A DNA stretch of 45,962 nt from Desulfuromusa sp. (GCA_029933365.1 JAOZOH010000006.1:1-45962); one strand, 5' to 3'; counted from the first letter of the stretch, positions 17,024 to 28,460 are shown. The notes: a model not told the origin generated them from the letters alone. Numbers and translations: made by a program.

Positions 17024-18340
17024 ATGGATCTCTTTGAACAAACAGCACAAAATAGCGACAACACCCCGTTAGCAGAACGGATGCGCCCACAGACCCTTGA
17101 TGAAGTCGTTGGGCAACAGCACCTGCTCGGGCAGGGGAAGCTATTAAGGCAGCTGATTGAAAACGATCAACTCACTTCAATTATTTTCTGGGGACCACCC
17201 GGCACCGGAAAAACAACCCTAGGCCGGGTAATAGCCAACTGCACAAAAAGCCGCTTTGTATTTTTCTCAGCAGTTCTTGGCAGTATCAAAGAAGTCAGGG
17301 AAATTGTTGCTGAAGCAAAACAGCAGCGTGCTTATCATGCTCGCAAAACCCTCCTGTTTGTCGATGAAATTCACCGTTTTAACAAAGCACAACAGGACGC
17401 ATTTCTCCCCTCGGTCGAAAAGGGAGAGATAACCCTGATCGGAGCGACAACCGAAAATCCCAGCTTTGAGGTCAATTCAGCACTGCTGTCGCGGTCACGA
17501 GTTTTTGTTTTGGAACCTCTGGCTCCGATAGATCTGAAAATTCTGCTGAATCGCGCCATATCTGCTCAACAGGGGCTGAACAAACCCGATCTCCAGGTTG
17601 AAGATGCCGCTCTCGATTTCTTTTCTGATCAGGCCGGGGGAGATGCTCGAATCGCTCTCGGGGCATTGGAGGTCGCCGCCGCTGCTGTTCAAGGTGATGT
17701 TATTTCGCTTGAAACCGCCCAGGAAGCGATGCAGAAGAAAGCACTTCTTTACGATAAGGGTGGCGAGGAACACTATAATGTTATCTCAGCATTCATCAAA
17801 AGTATGCGCGGCTCCGATCCTGACGCAGCTCTTTACTGGCTGGCACGAATGCTGGAAGCGGGGGAAGACCCGTTATTTCTCGTCCGACGGATGGTTATTT
17901 TCGCCTCGGAAGATATCGGCAATGCCGACCCACGTGCTTTACAGATTGCTTTGGCAGTACAGCAAGCGGTCCATTTTGTCGGTTTACCGGAAGCCAGGAT
18001 CAATCTGGCTCAGGGAGTTACCTACCTGGCAACAGCGCCAAAAAGTAATGCCAGTTACGTTGGAATAGATGAAGCTCTGGCCGAAGTGCGAAAATCGGGG
18101 GCATTACCCGTTCCAAAGCATATCCGCAATGCTCCAACCAAATTGATGAAACAGCTTGATTATGGCAAGGGATATAAATATGCCCACAATTTCCAGGATG
18201 GTTTTGCGGAACAGAGTCATCTGCCGGAGCAGATCAGCGGAAAAAAGTTTTATCGTCCAACAGACCGAGGCTATGAAAAGTTGATCACCGAGCGGATGAA
18301 TCATTTGCACAACAGATCAAGCAAGGAAACATCAGAATGA
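17024..18340 (+). CDS. rarA: replication-associated recombination protein A (AAA+ ATPase)
   Basis: 438 residues, the usual length of RarA/MgsA (WRNIP1 relatives), which acts at stalled replication forks. The N-terminus [22 protein letters not shown] is diagnostic. Walker [10 protein letters not shown], Walker [18 protein letters not shown], sensor 1 [11 protein letters not shown] and the C-terminal tetramerisation part [22 protein letters not shown] and [13 protein letters not shown] are all present. GGAG precedes the ATG by 6 bases. The stop overlaps the next gene by ATGA. Confidence 0.96.
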   Translation: MDLFEQTAQNSDNTPLAERMRPQTLDEVVGQQHLLGQGKLLRQLIENDQLTSIIFWGPPGTGKTTLGRVIANCTKSRFVFFSAVLGSIKEVREIVAEAKQQRAYHARKTLLFVDEIHRFNKAQQDAFLPSVEKGEITLIGATTENPSFEVNSALLSRSRVFVLEPLAPIDLKILLNRAISAQQGLNKPDLQVEDAALDFFSDQAGGDARIALGALEVAAAAVQGDVISLETAQEAMQKKALLYDKGGEEHYNVISAFIKSMRGSDPDAALYWLARMLEAGEDPLFLVRRMVIFASEDIGNADPRALQIALAVQQAVHFVGLPEARINLAQGVTYLATAPKSNASYVGIDEALAEVRKSGALPVPKHIRNAPTKLMKQLDYGKGYKYAHNFQDGFAEQSHLPEQISGKKFYRPTDRGYEKLITERMNHLHNRSSKETSE

Positions 18341-18720
18341 AAGTGATTTGCGGAGTCATCATGCTCCTGTCAGTTTTAATTACAACACCTGCAATAGCTG
18401 ATGATTGGGAACCTTGGGAAGTCAGCGAGCAAACACAAAAACCAGAGTCTACAAACAATTCGGTTTTACAAACGGCAGTACATCTTTTCCAAAAATACAT
18501 ATCACCCGTCGATGGTCAGCGCTGCGCCATGTACCCAACCTGCTCCTCTTACTCACTGCAAGCAATCGGCAAGCACGGACCACTCATCGGAGTTTTCCTG
18601 ACTGTTGACCGCCTTTACCATGAAGGTGATCCGATCGAACAACAACATCCGATCAACAAATGGGGATATATCCGGTTTTATGATCCGCTAGAAAATAATG
18701 ACTGGTGGCTGGAAAAATAA
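18337..18720 (+). CDS. YidD-domain protein with signal peptide
   Basis: 127 residues. Residues 1-22 are a Sec signal peptide (LLSVLITTPAIA, cleaved before DDWEPW). After a ~20-residue linker, the YidD domain is clear: FQKYISPVDGQRCAMYPTCSSYS, QAIGKHGPLIG and TVDRLYHEG. Ordinary YidD is a short cytoplasmic factor that aids YidC-dependent membrane insertion. This version is predicted to be exported, and its tail (WGYIRFYDPLENNDWW) replaces the normal GGYDPVP end. It starts within the rarA stop, so it is probably translationally coupled. A periplasmic role is inference. Confidence 0.8.
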   Translation: MKVICGVIMLLSVLITTPAIADDWEPWEVSEQTQKPESTNNSVLQTAVHLFQKYISPVDGQRCAMYPTCSSYSLQAIGKHGPLIGVFLTVDRLYHEGDPIEQQHPINKWGYIRFYDPLENNDWWLEK

Positions 18721-18734
18721 TTGTCGCTACAATG

Positions 18735-19763
18735 CTACCGTAAATCAATCTGCCGACGAATCAACTCGCTCCCAGTATTTTCACGCACCCTCTGCAGTAA
18801 ATGCTGCGCACGCGCTGTCCCATTATTCTTCAGTACAACCACAGCATTCTTACGCAGCTGGGTTACGCCAGCATAGGCGGTGGCATTACCTTTGATAGTA
18901 CGGCGAATTTCGGATGCAGGAGCTTTGAACAACCATTCGAGATCAACCGGGATGCGCATATCGACCTCGGCTTGCTGCGGACAAACCATAGTGCAGTCAT
19001 CACAGCCAAACAACCAGTTTCCAACCGACACACCTTCTTCACGTGAAAGAATTCCGCGTTTTTCAATAGTTAAATAGCTGATGCACTTCCGCGCATCGAT
19101 CGGTTGGCCGAATTGAATTGCCCCGGTCGAACAGTTCTTCACACAAGCGCAGCAGGTAGCACAAGTAAATGGCATCGGTAACTCATGGATAACTTCCGGC
19201 AGCTCTTCAGCAACAAAGAGGCAGCCAATAAAAGCCCGGGTATTCCCAGAATCGGGAACCCGCAAAAGATTATTGCCACCCACCTCGCCGAGCCCACCAA
19301 CAGTGGCAAACAAGCGTTCATAAACAGCTGCGGTATCGACCGTTGCTTCGGCATGGATATTTTCACCGAGCATCGCTTTCAATTTAGAGAGAATGGCCTG
19401 CCCGGTTAAGTGGTAGTCAATTCCTCGGGCATAAGCCGAAATATAGCCAAGCAGAGCATCATTTGCAAGGAGGGGGAATGGGTGTGTAGTGGCAGGATCG
19501 CTCCAACTGTTGGTGAAAGTGAGGACTATTACCGATTTGGCGAATGGAAAAGTTTTCCATGGATTGGACTTTTCGGGAAACATCCTTTCGAGATAGTCCA
19601 TCTCACCGTGCATCCCAAGCTTCAGCCAGTTGGCCACTTGCGTATTATTTTCATCGATGCGTTGCCGCAGGACCGGGTTATCCATGCTGATACACGCAAT
19701 CGAATGCGCCCCGATTTTCCGGGAAGCTTCTACCAGCCATGCACTGAAATTATCCCGATTCAT
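18735..19763 (-). CDS. queG: epoxyqueuosine reductase (QueG-like)
   Basis: 342 residues. QueG reduces epoxyqueuosine to queuosine in tRNA using cobalamin and two 4Fe-4S clusters. The catalytic Asp is in ARGIDYH. Cluster motifs are CATCCACVKNC and GCDDCTMVCP. The C-terminal part has the small HEAT-like helices (AYAGVTQLRKNAVVVLKNNG). Where most QueG proteins have a WIGKN-type segment this one reads GEVGGNNLL, and the usual CP after the first cluster is CS, so it is a divergent member. Convergent with the yidD-like gene, with 14 bp between the stops. Confidence 0.8.
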   Translation of the reverse strand: MNRDNFSAWLVEASRKIGAHSIACISMDNPVLRQRIDENNTQVANWLKLGMHGEMDYLERMFPEKSNPWKTFPFAKSVIVLTFTNSWSDPATTHPFPLLANDALLGYISAYARGIDYHLTGQAILSKLKAMLGENIHAEATVDTAAVYERLFATVGGLGEVGGNNLLRVPDSGNTRAFIGCLFVAEELPEVIHELPMPFTCATCCACVKNCSTGAIQFGQPIDARKCISYLTIEKRGILSREEGVSVGNWLFGCDDCTMVCPQQAEVDMRIPVDLEWLFKAPASEIRRTIKGNATAYAGVTQLRKNAVVVLKNNGTARAQHLLQRVRENTGSELIRRQIDLR

Positions 19764-19801
19764 TTCGCTCCATTACTGAAAGTTGTTGAAGGGGCAGGCT
19801 C

Positions 19802-19850
19802 GAATAGCACTAAGCTTAGCTAGAAGGTTGTCGGGCTTTGCGACGCCATC
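19802..19850. repeat. short, internally deleted copy of the hairpin repeat
   Basis: A 49-bp stretch starts GAATAGC..TAAGC and ends CTTTGCGACGCCATC, matching both termini of the ~127-bp repeats but lacking the middle. A small palindrome CTAAGCTTAG lies inside. Its right end overlaps the rodA stop codon, as copy 3 does for nadK. Assignment rests on the terminal ~15 bp on each side. Confidence 0.6.
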
Positions 19851-20946
19851 AAAACATGAAGCGCCGCATACTCACATTCATCAACAACCCAACCCCAATC
19901 ATCGTTGTCACCATACTGGTACCACCATAAGAAAAAAGCGGCAACGGTACCCCAACCACCGGAAGCAACCCAATCACCATTCCCAAATTAACAACGATAT
20001 GCCAGAAAATCATTGCCGTCACCCCGACAGCAAGGAACAAACCAAACCGATCGGCAGCTCGACGGGCAACATACAATCCCCAGACAATCAAGAACAGATA
20101 GAGAAACAATAGCACCAGGCTGCCAGTAAAACCCCACTCTTCTGCAAAGACAGAAAAAGCAAAATCGGTATGTCTCTCAGGTAAAAACGAAAGTTGTGAC
20201 TGAGTTCCCTGGACGAACCCCTTACCGAAAAAACCGCCACTGCCAACCGCAATTTTAGATTGAATGATATGGTAACCGCTCCCTAAGGGATCAGCTTCTG
20301 GATTCATAAAGGTGCGGATTCTGGCGCGTTGATAATCGTGCAGACCAAACCAACCGGCAACAGCAATAGCGGCACCGAGAAAACTCAGACCAATCAGAGT
20401 ACCCCGCTTAAGTCCAGCAAACAGCAACATTGATGCGGCAATAAATATAACCATCATTGCCGTTCCCAGATCGGGTTCTTTAAGAATTAATACCACAGGT
20501 ATCAGCAACCAGAGTGCCGGTTTCCAAAGTTCAAATAAACCGTAACCAAATGGATTTGCAGTTTTAGCAAAAATCCGAGCCAACAGTAAAATAATAGCAA
20601 TTTTAATAACTTCACCGGGTTGCAAATTAAAAAAACCAAGATTGATCCAGCGCGTTGCCCCCATAGTGGTTTTGCCCATAACCAGAACATAAGCCAACAA
20701 ACCGATACTTAAACCATAGAAATGGATAGCAAAATATTCCAAATGACGATAATCAAACAGACAGATCAGCAAAGCAATCAGAACTCCACCGGACAGCCAG
20801 AGAAGCTGTTTCAAATACAGAGGGGTTCCACCAGAATGCCAACTAGCCGTTGCACTGAATAGATTGGCAATTCCAATCCCGGCAACGATAAGCACTGTCA
20901 ACAACAACACCCAATCAAAGTTAGATACCAAACGTCGATCAAACAT
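19849..20946 (-). CDS. rodA: rod-shape SEDS glycosyltransferase RodA
   Basis: 365 residues with about ten membrane helices, typical of the SEDS family. RodA polymerises lipid II into glycan strands during elongation together with PBP2. Signature segments are visible: GATRWINLG near the middle, VLILKEPDLGTAMM (catalytic Asp region), and the C-terminal GVPLPLFSYGGTSMVT. It starts 3 bp after the PBP2 gene (mrdA), giving the normal enzyme pair in one operon. Confidence 0.97.
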   Translation of the reverse strand: MFDRRLVSNFDWVLLLTVLIVAGIGIANLFSATASWHSGGTPLYLKQLLWLSGGVLIALLICLFDYRHLEYFAIHFYGLSIGLLAYVLVMGKTTMGATRWINLGFFNLQPGEVIKIAIILLLARIFAKTANPFGYGLFELWKPALWLLIPVVLILKEPDLGTAMMVIFIAASMLLFAGLKRGTLIGLSFLGAAIAVAGWFGLHDYQRARIRTFMNPEADPLGSGYHIIQSKIAVGSGGFFGKGFVQGTQSQLSFLPERHTDFAFSVFAEEWGFTGSLVLLFLYLFLIVWGLYVARRAADRFGLFLAVGVTAMIFWHIVVNLGMVIGLLPVVGVPLPLFSYGGTSMVTTMIGVGLLMNVSMRRFMF

Positions 20947-20949
20947 CGA

Positions 20950-22806
20950 TTATTCCTTTCGCTCCTGCGGTATCTGCCCTTTCAGCTCCATATAACGCTG
21001 AATAATCTGTTTAGCAACTGGCCCGGCAGCACGTCCGCCAGACTGTCCGTGTTCCACCACAACCGCAATTGCTATCTCTGGTTTTTCTGCTGGTGCATAG
21101 GCGACAAACAGAGCATGCGGGCGAAAACGATAGGGAATTTTCCCATCCTTATCGAGTTCTTCTTCTTCATCAGAGCGGCGTCGAACCACCTGTGAAGTTC
21201 CAGTTTTCCCAGCCACCAGAACATCCTCAAGATAAGCCGCCCGGCCGGTTCCGCGTGGCGCGTTAACCACAGCAATCAAGGCATCCTGAACTGCTTTCCA
21301 GTCTTTTGCTGAATATTCGATCTGGCGCACAACTTCCGGCTCAGGCTGCAACAAAATATTGCCCTCCCAGTCTTCAATTTGCCGGATAACCTGGGGTTTT
21401 AAAACTTTGCCATCATTAGCGATAGCAGCCATCATCACCACTAACTGCATAGGGGTAGTAAGGACAAAACCCTGTCCAATTGACGCAATAACAGTTTCCC
21501 CCGCGTACCAGGGTTTGTTGTAGCGTTTGCGCTTCCATTCCCGGGTAGGCATAAGGCCTGATCGCTCCCCCGGCAGGGGGTATCCAACCGGAGATCCCAA
21601 TCCGAACTCTTTAGCCGCTGCAGATAATTTATCAATACCCAGCTCCAGCCCAACCTGATAAAACCAGACATCACAGCTTTCCCGCAGAGCTTTTTTCAGA
21701 TTGGTTGGACCATGGCCCCATTTCTTCCAACAGCGATAGCGAGAACCACCTATAACAATATCGCCTTTACAATCGATTTGTCGTTTTGTCCCGGTGATTC
21801 CTTCACGCAACGCGGCCAAAGCCACAACCATTTTGAATGTCGAGCCTGGTGGATATTGTCCCGAAATAACCTTATTCTGTAACGGATGACGATTATCCTG
21901 TTCCAGCGTATGCCATTCTTCCCCGCCGATCCCTCTGGCAAACAGTGCAGGATTGAAAGTTGGTCGGCTGGCCATCGCCAGGATCTCGCCAGTCTTGACA
22001 TCCAGAGCAATAGCAGCACCAGATTGAGAGCCAAAAGCTTCATCAGCTGCACGTTGCAGCTCACGGTCAAGCGTCAGATAAATTTTATTACCCGGACGGG
22101 AAGGCTCCACCTGCAATTGCCGTAACAACTTGCCTTGGACATCAACCTCAACCAGGCGCTGGCCCTTTTCACCTCGCAAATATGGATCAAAGGTTTTTTC
22201 AAGAGCAGTTTTACCGATATAATCTCCGCCTCTTGACTGATTGAAATCCCCGCTCCGCAATTCATCTTCGGTAATTTCACCCAGGTAGCCAATCAGATGG
22301 GCTGCTGATCCATGCTCTAAATAATCCCGCACCGGACGCACTTCAGTGATGACTCCAGGGAGATTCACACTGTGTTCTTGAACTCTCTCCATGATCTCCC
22401 GGCTAACATCATGTGCCAGTGGAATCGGGCGATAAATCGGGAATCGTTTCCCTTCTTGCCAGCGTGATTCGAGCTCAGAGGTTTCAATATCCAACAATGG
22501 AGATAATTGCTCAAACAGAAGAGATCGGTTTTCCACATCCTGCCGCATGACAGAAATCTGAAAGGAGGGGCGATTATCAACTAATAAGATCCCATTACGA
22601 TCAAAAATCGGTCCACGCGGCGCATCCAGCGACAAAACCCGGGTACGATTGCGAATGGAACGTTCCTGTAGATCTGTATAGCTAATGACTTGCAGATACC
22701 AGAGTCGTAAGAGCAACAATAAAAACACCGTAGCTGCTGCTGCAGAATAGAACAGGAAACGACGCTGAACGACTGGCAATTCTTTCCATTTCAGATCAAG
22801 ACCCAT
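20950..22806 (-). CDS. mrdA: penicillin-binding protein 2 transpeptidase
   Basis: 618 residues, class B PBP. One N-terminal membrane helix (~residues 16-40), a pedestal domain with the PRGPIFDRNG signature, then the transpeptidase: active-site serine in PPGSTFKMV (SxxK), the second motif near RESCDVWFYQ, and AGKTGTSQ (KTG). It cross-links peptidoglycan during elongation as partner of RodA. Its start overlaps mreD by about 11 bp. The order mreC-mreD-mrdA-rodA is the standard elongasome cluster. Confidence 0.97.
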   Translation of the reverse strand: MGLDLKWKELPVVQRRFLFYSAAAATVFLLLLLRLWYLQVISYTDLQERSIRNRTRVLSLDAPRGPIFDRNGILLVDNRPSFQISVMRQDVENRSLLFEQLSPLLDIETSELESRWQEGKRFPIYRPIPLAHDVSREIMERVQEHSVNLPGVITEVRPVRDYLEHGSAAHLIGYLGEITEDELRSGDFNQSRGGDYIGKTALEKTFDPYLRGEKGQRLVEVDVQGKLLRQLQVEPSRPGNKIYLTLDRELQRAADEAFGSQSGAAIALDVKTGEILAMASRPTFNPALFARGIGGEEWHTLEQDNRHPLQNKVISGQYPPGSTFKMVVALAALREGITGTKRQIDCKGDIVIGGSRYRCWKKWGHGPTNLKKALRESCDVWFYQVGLELGIDKLSAAAKEFGLGSPVGYPLPGERSGLMPTREWKRKRYNKPWYAGETVIASIGQGFVLTTPMQLVVMMAAIANDGKVLKPQVIRQIEDWEGNILLQPEPEVVRQIEYSAKDWKAVQDALIAVVNAPRGTGRAAYLEDVLVAGKTGTSQVVRRRSDEEEELDKDGKIPYRFRPHALFVAYAPAEKPEIAIAVVVEHGQSGGRAAGPVAKQIIQRYMELKGQIPQERKE

Positions 22807-23332
22807 GATGTTTACTCTGGTAAACCAGACCGGCTAAACCGGGTCGATAACCGAATATGCGCTGAAAACGCAGCAATAGAAACAACAACACCGAGGCAAA
22901 TAAGATGTTTATCAGTAGCTGTTTGGGGAGAGCCGGGAGAAGAATGTGAAATACGGGTGCAGACTCAGCAAGAACAGTCAGATAAAAACCAACAAGGAGA
23001 TTTTGAAGCAACGTTCCACCGGCAATCAACAGCAATAACAATGGCGGGCTCTCAACATTAAGTTGTTCTGAAAGCACTCGCGTTACCAATACAATAATCA
23101 GATAAATCGAAATATACAAACCAAGACTGGGACCACAAAAACTATCCTGAATAGCTCCAAGCAGTAGACCCACAATAAGGGCTCGGGGCAAACTCTCACT
23201 CAGCCCCAGATAGAGAATCAAGATCAGGATAAGGTTCGGTCGCCAATTAGGGGCAAGAAATAATGGCAGGACACTACTCTGCAGCAACGCAAAAAATACA
23301 CCGGTAAAAAGAAATAGGAAAAAACCTTTCAT
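22796..23332 (-). CDS. mreD: rod-shape protein MreD
   Basis: 178 residues, almost entirely hydrophobic with five to six predicted membrane helices, as expected for MreD. Conserved features are PNLILILILYLGL near residues 33-45 and the GALQDSF-like GAIQDSFCGPSLGLY. It links MreC and the cytoplasmic MreB filaments to the PBP2-RodA synthase. It overlaps mreC by ATGA and mrdA by about 11 bp, supporting one transcript. Confidence 0.93.
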   Translation of the reverse strand: MKGFFLFLFTGVFFALLQSSVLPLFLAPNWRPNLILILILYLGLSESLPRALIVGLLLGAIQDSFCGPSLGLYISIYLIIVLVTRVLSEQLNVESPPLLLLLIAGGTLLQNLLVGFYLTVLAESAPVFHILLPALPKQLLINILFASVLLFLLLRFQRIFGYRPGLAGLVYQSKHHGS

Positions 23333-24159
23333 CGATCTTCCCCAACAATAACCATAACCTCTTCAAGGTGGGAAAAATCAATAGTCGTCGTTGCCTTGAC
23401 CTGTTGAAACAAACCAAATTGGTTTTTTTCAACAGAATCGACCAGACCAAGAGCTAACCCTTTTGGAAAAATTCCTCCCATTCCTGAGGTCACCAGCAAA
23501 TCTCCTACCTGAATATCGGCTTCACGCAAAGCATATTCGATAGATAGATTTTCACCCCGCCCGCGGGCAACCCCACGAGTTCGAGTGCGTTGAATCAGAG
23601 TAGCAACAGCTGAAGAGGCATCGGTTATCAGCAGAACCCGCGAACTATTTGGTGCAACCTTAATGATGCGCCCCACGACACCTTGTGCTGCAACGACAGG
23701 CAAACCATTGTGCAGCCCAGCTGAAGTTCCCTTATCAATAAGAATTGTTCGCGCCCAGTTACTGGCATCTTCACCAATAACCTGTGCTGGCAAGGCCGGT
23801 CGATCCAACTCATCAACAAAAGCCAGAAGCTTCTGCAGGCGTTCATTCTGCAGTGAAATTTCCTGAGTTTGTTGCAACCTGGAGCGTAGTTCCAGATTCT
23901 CCTGTTCAAGAACCAGATTTCGTTGCTGAGCATCAACCAACCAGAGATAATTACCCCAGAAACCAGATACGGAATCGGCGATACCATCGATACCGCTCTG
24001 AAAAGGGGCAGAAAAAGTGAGGACAGCACGCTCAAAAAAGGTGGTAGCAGATTTTTGGCGAAGATTATAGGAGTAGAGAATTACCGTTGCCAGCAGTAGA
24101 ATAATGACCAGCAATATAAATTGATAGCGTCTTAACAGCTCACGCACTGACTGCTCCAA
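23329..24159 (-). CDS. mreC: rod-shape protein MreC
   Basis: 276 residues. One N-terminal membrane helix (~residues 12-28), a coiled coil (~70-105), then two beta-barrel domains. Family features include VIGEDASNWARTILIDKGTSAGL, the VGRIIKVAPNSSRVLLITD segment, and the late LLVTSGMGGIFPKGLALG. Periplasmic MreC activates PBP2-RodA. It is separated from mreB by 107 bp that contain a strong terminator, so it may need its own promoter or readthrough. Confidence 0.95.
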   Translation of the reverse strand: MEQSVRELLRRYQFILLVIILLLATVILYSYNLRQKSATTFFERAVLTFSAPFQSGIDGIADSVSGFWGNYLWLVDAQQRNLVLEQENLELRSRLQQTQEISLQNERLQKLLAFVDELDRPALPAQVIGEDASNWARTILIDKGTSAGLHNGLPVVAAQGVVGRIIKVAPNSSRVLLITDASSAVATLIQRTRTRGVARGRGENLSIEYALREADIQVGDLLVTSGMGGIFPKGLALGLVDSVEKNQFGLFQQVKATTTIDFSHLEEVMVIVGEDR

Positions 24160-24203
24160 GCAGATCCTGTAGTAACAAAAAAATTAAACAGGGCAACAAC
24201 ACT

Positions 24204-24230
24204 AAAAAGGGAGGATCGGCTGATCCTCCC
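24204..24230 (-). terminator. rho-independent terminator after mreB
   Basis: Perfect 9-bp stem GGGAGGATC/GATCCTCCC (24209-24217 with 24222-24230), 4-base loop, followed on the minus strand by TTTTT (24204-24208). It lies between the mreB stop and the mreC start, in the middle of what is usually one operon. Confidence 0.88.
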
Positions 24231-24266
24231 GAGAATAACACCATATGACCAGACTATGCCCTGACA

Positions 24267-25520
<1,254 letters not shown>

Positions 25521-27479
25521 ATGCTTCAATTTGTCAGATCAAAACAAAAATCGGTATTGATCAAGATTGCCTTTGGCGTGATCATTCTGAGCTTTGTCAT
25601 CGGCTATACCATGCTAACGGCACCTTCTGATCAGAGAGCTAATCAGGGCGGAGATATTGCTGCTCGCGTCAATGGAGACGAAATTGGCTACACCGAATAC
25701 CAGAGTAGCTATAGTAATCTCTATAATTTGTATCAAAATATCTATCAGGGTAAGTTTGATGCCAAACTGGAAAAACAGCTCAACCTGCCCAGACAGGCAA
25801 TGCAGCAATTGATCGAACAATCACTTTTGATTCATCAAGCGGAGCAACTCAACCTAGAAGTTTCGGAGCAGGAATTAATTGAGAGTATTGCCCATTACGA
25901 TGCTTTCCAGGTCGATGGCAAATTCAATCGAGACCGCTATCTGGAAGTATTAAACTATCAACGCATGAACCCTGAACAATTTGAGGCCACTCAGCGGAGA
26001 CAACTACTGACCCAAAAAGTACGTGTCAAATTGCAGCAAGGTGCCAGCATCAACGATGCAGAGATTTCCGCTGCATTTCATAATGAAAATGATAAAATCG
26101 ACCTTAATTATGTCTGGCTGACGCCTGCTCTAGTTGAATCTAAAGTTGATGTAACCACTGAGGGTTTAAAAACCTTCTTCGAAAAGAATATTGAGACATT
26201 CAGAGTGCCGGAAAAGGTATCGCTGCGCTATCTACAGTTCGATCCAGCTCGGTATGAAGACAAGGTGGGTACTTTAAGTGACGAAGATCTCCAGCGCTAC
26301 TACCGCCGCAATCTCGATCAATTTGAAATCAAGGAACAGGTTAAAGCAGCACATATATTGCTGCGTGTCCCAAAAGATGCGAGCAAAGAGATGCTGCAAA
26401 AACGGCAGGATCTTGCCAACGATCTTCTGAAACAACTGCAGGATGGAGCAGATTTTGCGCAATTGGCAAAAACCTACTCAGACGACAAGAGTAATGCCTC
26501 CTCTGGTGGTGAACTTGGTACTTTCGGACGTGGCACCATGGTCAGTGAATTTGAAGATGCTGCCTTTGCCTTGCGGCCGGGTCAATTAAGCAAAGTTGTC
26601 CAGACCCCATTCGGTTTCCATATCATAAAAGTAGAAGAATATATTGAAGCGGGTGTTAAACCTCTCGTTGACGCCATTGGAGAGGTTAAAGCTGGATCAC
26701 AGTTGGAGAAAGCCCGCCAACTGGCATACGAAAAAACGATGGACGCTTATAATATCAATCGTAAAACTGGTGATCTAGAAGCTGCGGCGACAGCAAATGA
26801 CCTAGGAATCAAGGAGACCGGATTTTTCTCTGTGAATGATGCAATTGACGGCATCGGCAAGGTGACTGATATCAGTCAGGCAGCTTTTACTTTGAAGCCT
26901 GGCGAACTGGCTCGACCAGTACAAACCACTCAGGGAGTTTTCCTTTTTACCCTGAAAGAGCGACAAGCAAGTCATCTGCCTGAACTGTCCAAAGTGAAGT
27001 TTGCAGTCGAACAGGCCTATCGAACCGAACAAGCCCAGTCCCTGGCTAAAGAGTTGGCGGACAAACTGCTCGCTGAGGCCATCGCAAAAAAAAGCCTGAG
27101 AACTGCTGCAAAAAACTTACAGTTGATAGTTGAAGAGTCGGGTGATTTCAGTCGCAGTTTCGGCTTTTTCATCCCCCGCATCGGCTCCTCACAAGAACTT
27201 TCTGAGGAAGCCTTTTCCTTAACCAAGGAAGCCCCTGTCGCTACAAAAGTTTATACTATCAGCAATAAATATCTGGTTGCCAGTCTGAAGAATGCTGAAG
27301 TGGCTGATTTAGCGAGTCTGGATGAGGCCACTCTCAGCCAGTTGAAGAGTCGATTACTGGCAGAGAAAAAAGAGCAGATAGTTACTGAAGAAATAAAACA
27401 ATTATTACAAAAAGCTGAGATTGAAATCATGGTTCCAGAATTAATCAGCGCTTTTGGAAATAGGGAGAATAAATCATGA
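25521..27479 (+). CDS. ppiD: membrane-anchored PpiD/SurA-type peptidyl-prolyl isomerase
   Basis: 652 residues from ATG 25521. One N-terminal membrane helix ([19 protein letters not shown]) anchors a periplasmic SurA-N-like chaperone domain (~residues 40-230). A parvulin domain follows at ~270-375 with [29 protein letters not shown] and [14 protein letters not shown]. The C-terminal part (~400-640) contains a second, degenerate parvulin-like repeat ([20 protein letters not shown]). It assists folding of exported proteins at the SecYEG exit. The frame is open upstream, but GAGGAG decides the start. Its stop overlaps purC by ATGA. Confidence 0.93.
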   Translation: MLQFVRSKQKSVLIKIAFGVIILSFVIGYTMLTAPSDQRANQGGDIAARVNGDEIGYTEYQSSYSNLYNLYQNIYQGKFDAKLEKQLNLPRQAMQQLIEQSLLIHQAEQLNLEVSEQELIESIAHYDAFQVDGKFNRDRYLEVLNYQRMNPEQFEATQRRQLLTQKVRVKLQQGASINDAEISAAFHNENDKIDLNYVWLTPALVESKVDVTTEGLKTFFEKNIETFRVPEKVSLRYLQFDPARYEDKVGTLSDEDLQRYYRRNLDQFEIKEQVKAAHILLRVPKDASKEMLQKRQDLANDLLKQLQDGADFAQLAKTYSDDKSNASSGGELGTFGRGTMVSEFEDAAFALRPGQLSKVVQTPFGFHIIKVEEYIEAGVKPLVDAIGEVKAGSQLEKARQLAYEKTMDAYNINRKTGDLEAAATANDLGIKETGFFSVNDAIDGIGKVTDISQAAFTLKPGELARPVQTTQGVFLFTLKERQASHLPELSKVKFAVEQAYRTEQAQSLAKELADKLLAEAIAKKSLRTAAKNLQLIVEESGDFSRSFGFFIPRIGSSQELSEEAFSLTKEAPVATKVYTISNKYLVASLKNAEVADLASLDEATLSQLKSRLLAEKKEQIVTEEIKQLLQKAEIEIMVPELISAFGNRENKS

Positions 27480-28357
27480 TACCGATTATTACTCAAACCG
27501 ATTGCCCAGCACTCAACCTGATCACGCGTGGGAAAGTCAGGGATATTTATGACCTGGGAGAACATCTACTGATCGTCACCAGTGATCGGATCTCCGCCTT
27601 TGATGTCATCATGGATGAAGGAATCCCACAAAAAGGCTATGTCCTGACTGAGATTTCTAAATTCTGGTTTGAGCAAATGTCTGACCTGGTTCCCCATCAC
27701 CTGATCTCAACCGACATCAATGACTTTCCAGTAATTACCCATCAATATCGGGATCAGCTGGAAGGGCGCAGCATGTTAACGAAAAAAGCTCAACCACTAC
27801 CGGTAGAGTGTATTGTGCGGGGGTATCTATCTGGCAGCGGGTGGAAAGAATATCAACAGCTTGGCTCCCTCAGCAGTATTCCACTACCAACCGGGTTGGT
27901 GCAGAGTGATAAATTGCCCGAAACATTGTTCACTCCATCGACAAAAGCGGAACTTGGCGAGCACGACGAAAACATCTCCTTTGCACAAACGGTTGAACTC
28001 TGTGGTGCCAAGATAGCTGAGCAGATGCGTGACATCAGCATTAAAATTTACGAACGGGCCAGAGATCTAGCTGATAAAAAAGGTCTGATTATTGCCGACA
28101 CCAAATTTGAATTTGGCTTATTGGATAATAAACTCATCTGGATTGATGAAGCGTTGACCCCTGACTCGTCCCGTTTCTGGCCTAAAGATCAATATCAGCC
28201 AGGTGGTGCACAACCAAGTTTTGATAAACAATTTTTGCGCGATTATCTCGAAACCCTTGATTGGGGAAAGCAGGCCCCTGCCCCGAAACTACCAGCAGAA
28301 ATTGTCCGCAAAACCGGCGAAAAATACCTGGAAGCCCTCAAACGTCTTACTGCTTAA
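27476..28357 (+). CDS. purC: SAICAR synthetase
   Basis: 293 residues, the longer PurC form. It joins aspartate to CAIR in purine synthesis, using ATP. Signature segments: [14 protein letters not shown] at the N-terminus, [37 protein letters not shown], and the aspartate-site region [12 protein letters not shown] followed by [15 protein letters not shown]. It is coupled to ppiD by a four-base overlap and ended by a strong hairpin. Confidence 0.97.
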   Translation: MIPIITQTDCPALNLITRGKVRDIYDLGEHLLIVTSDRISAFDVIMDEGIPQKGYVLTEISKFWFEQMSDLVPHHLISTDINDFPVITHQYRDQLEGRSMLTKKAQPLPVECIVRGYLSGSGWKEYQQLGSLSSIPLPTGLVQSDKLPETLFTPSTKAELGEHDENISFAQTVELCGAKIAEQMRDISIKIYERARDLADKKGLIIADTKFEFGLLDNKLIWIDEALTPDSSRFWPKDQYQPGGAQPSFDKQFLRDYLETLDWGKQAPAPKLPAEIVRKTGEKYLEALKRLTA

Positions 28358-28382
28358 GTAAAAATAAATCCCTGTTATTTTC

Positions 28383-28425
28383 AAGTAAGTCATAGTGTTT
28401 CTGCACTATGACTTACTTTTCCTTT
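28383..28425 (+). terminator. rho-independent terminator after purC
   Basis: Perfect 15-bp inverted repeat AAGTAAGTCATAGTG / CACTATGACTTACTT (28383-28397 with 28404-28418), 6-base loop, followed by TTCCTTT. It lies 25 bp after the purC stop. Confidence 0.88.
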
Positions 28426-28460
28426 ACGTCATTCCATTAGCTTCTCAAATCTTTTTTCAA

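Noticed and set aside
16825..17064. Minus-strand frame of 79 codons upstream of rarA
   Set aside because: It runs through the perfect inverted repeat and antisense to the rarA start, with no recognisable protein features.
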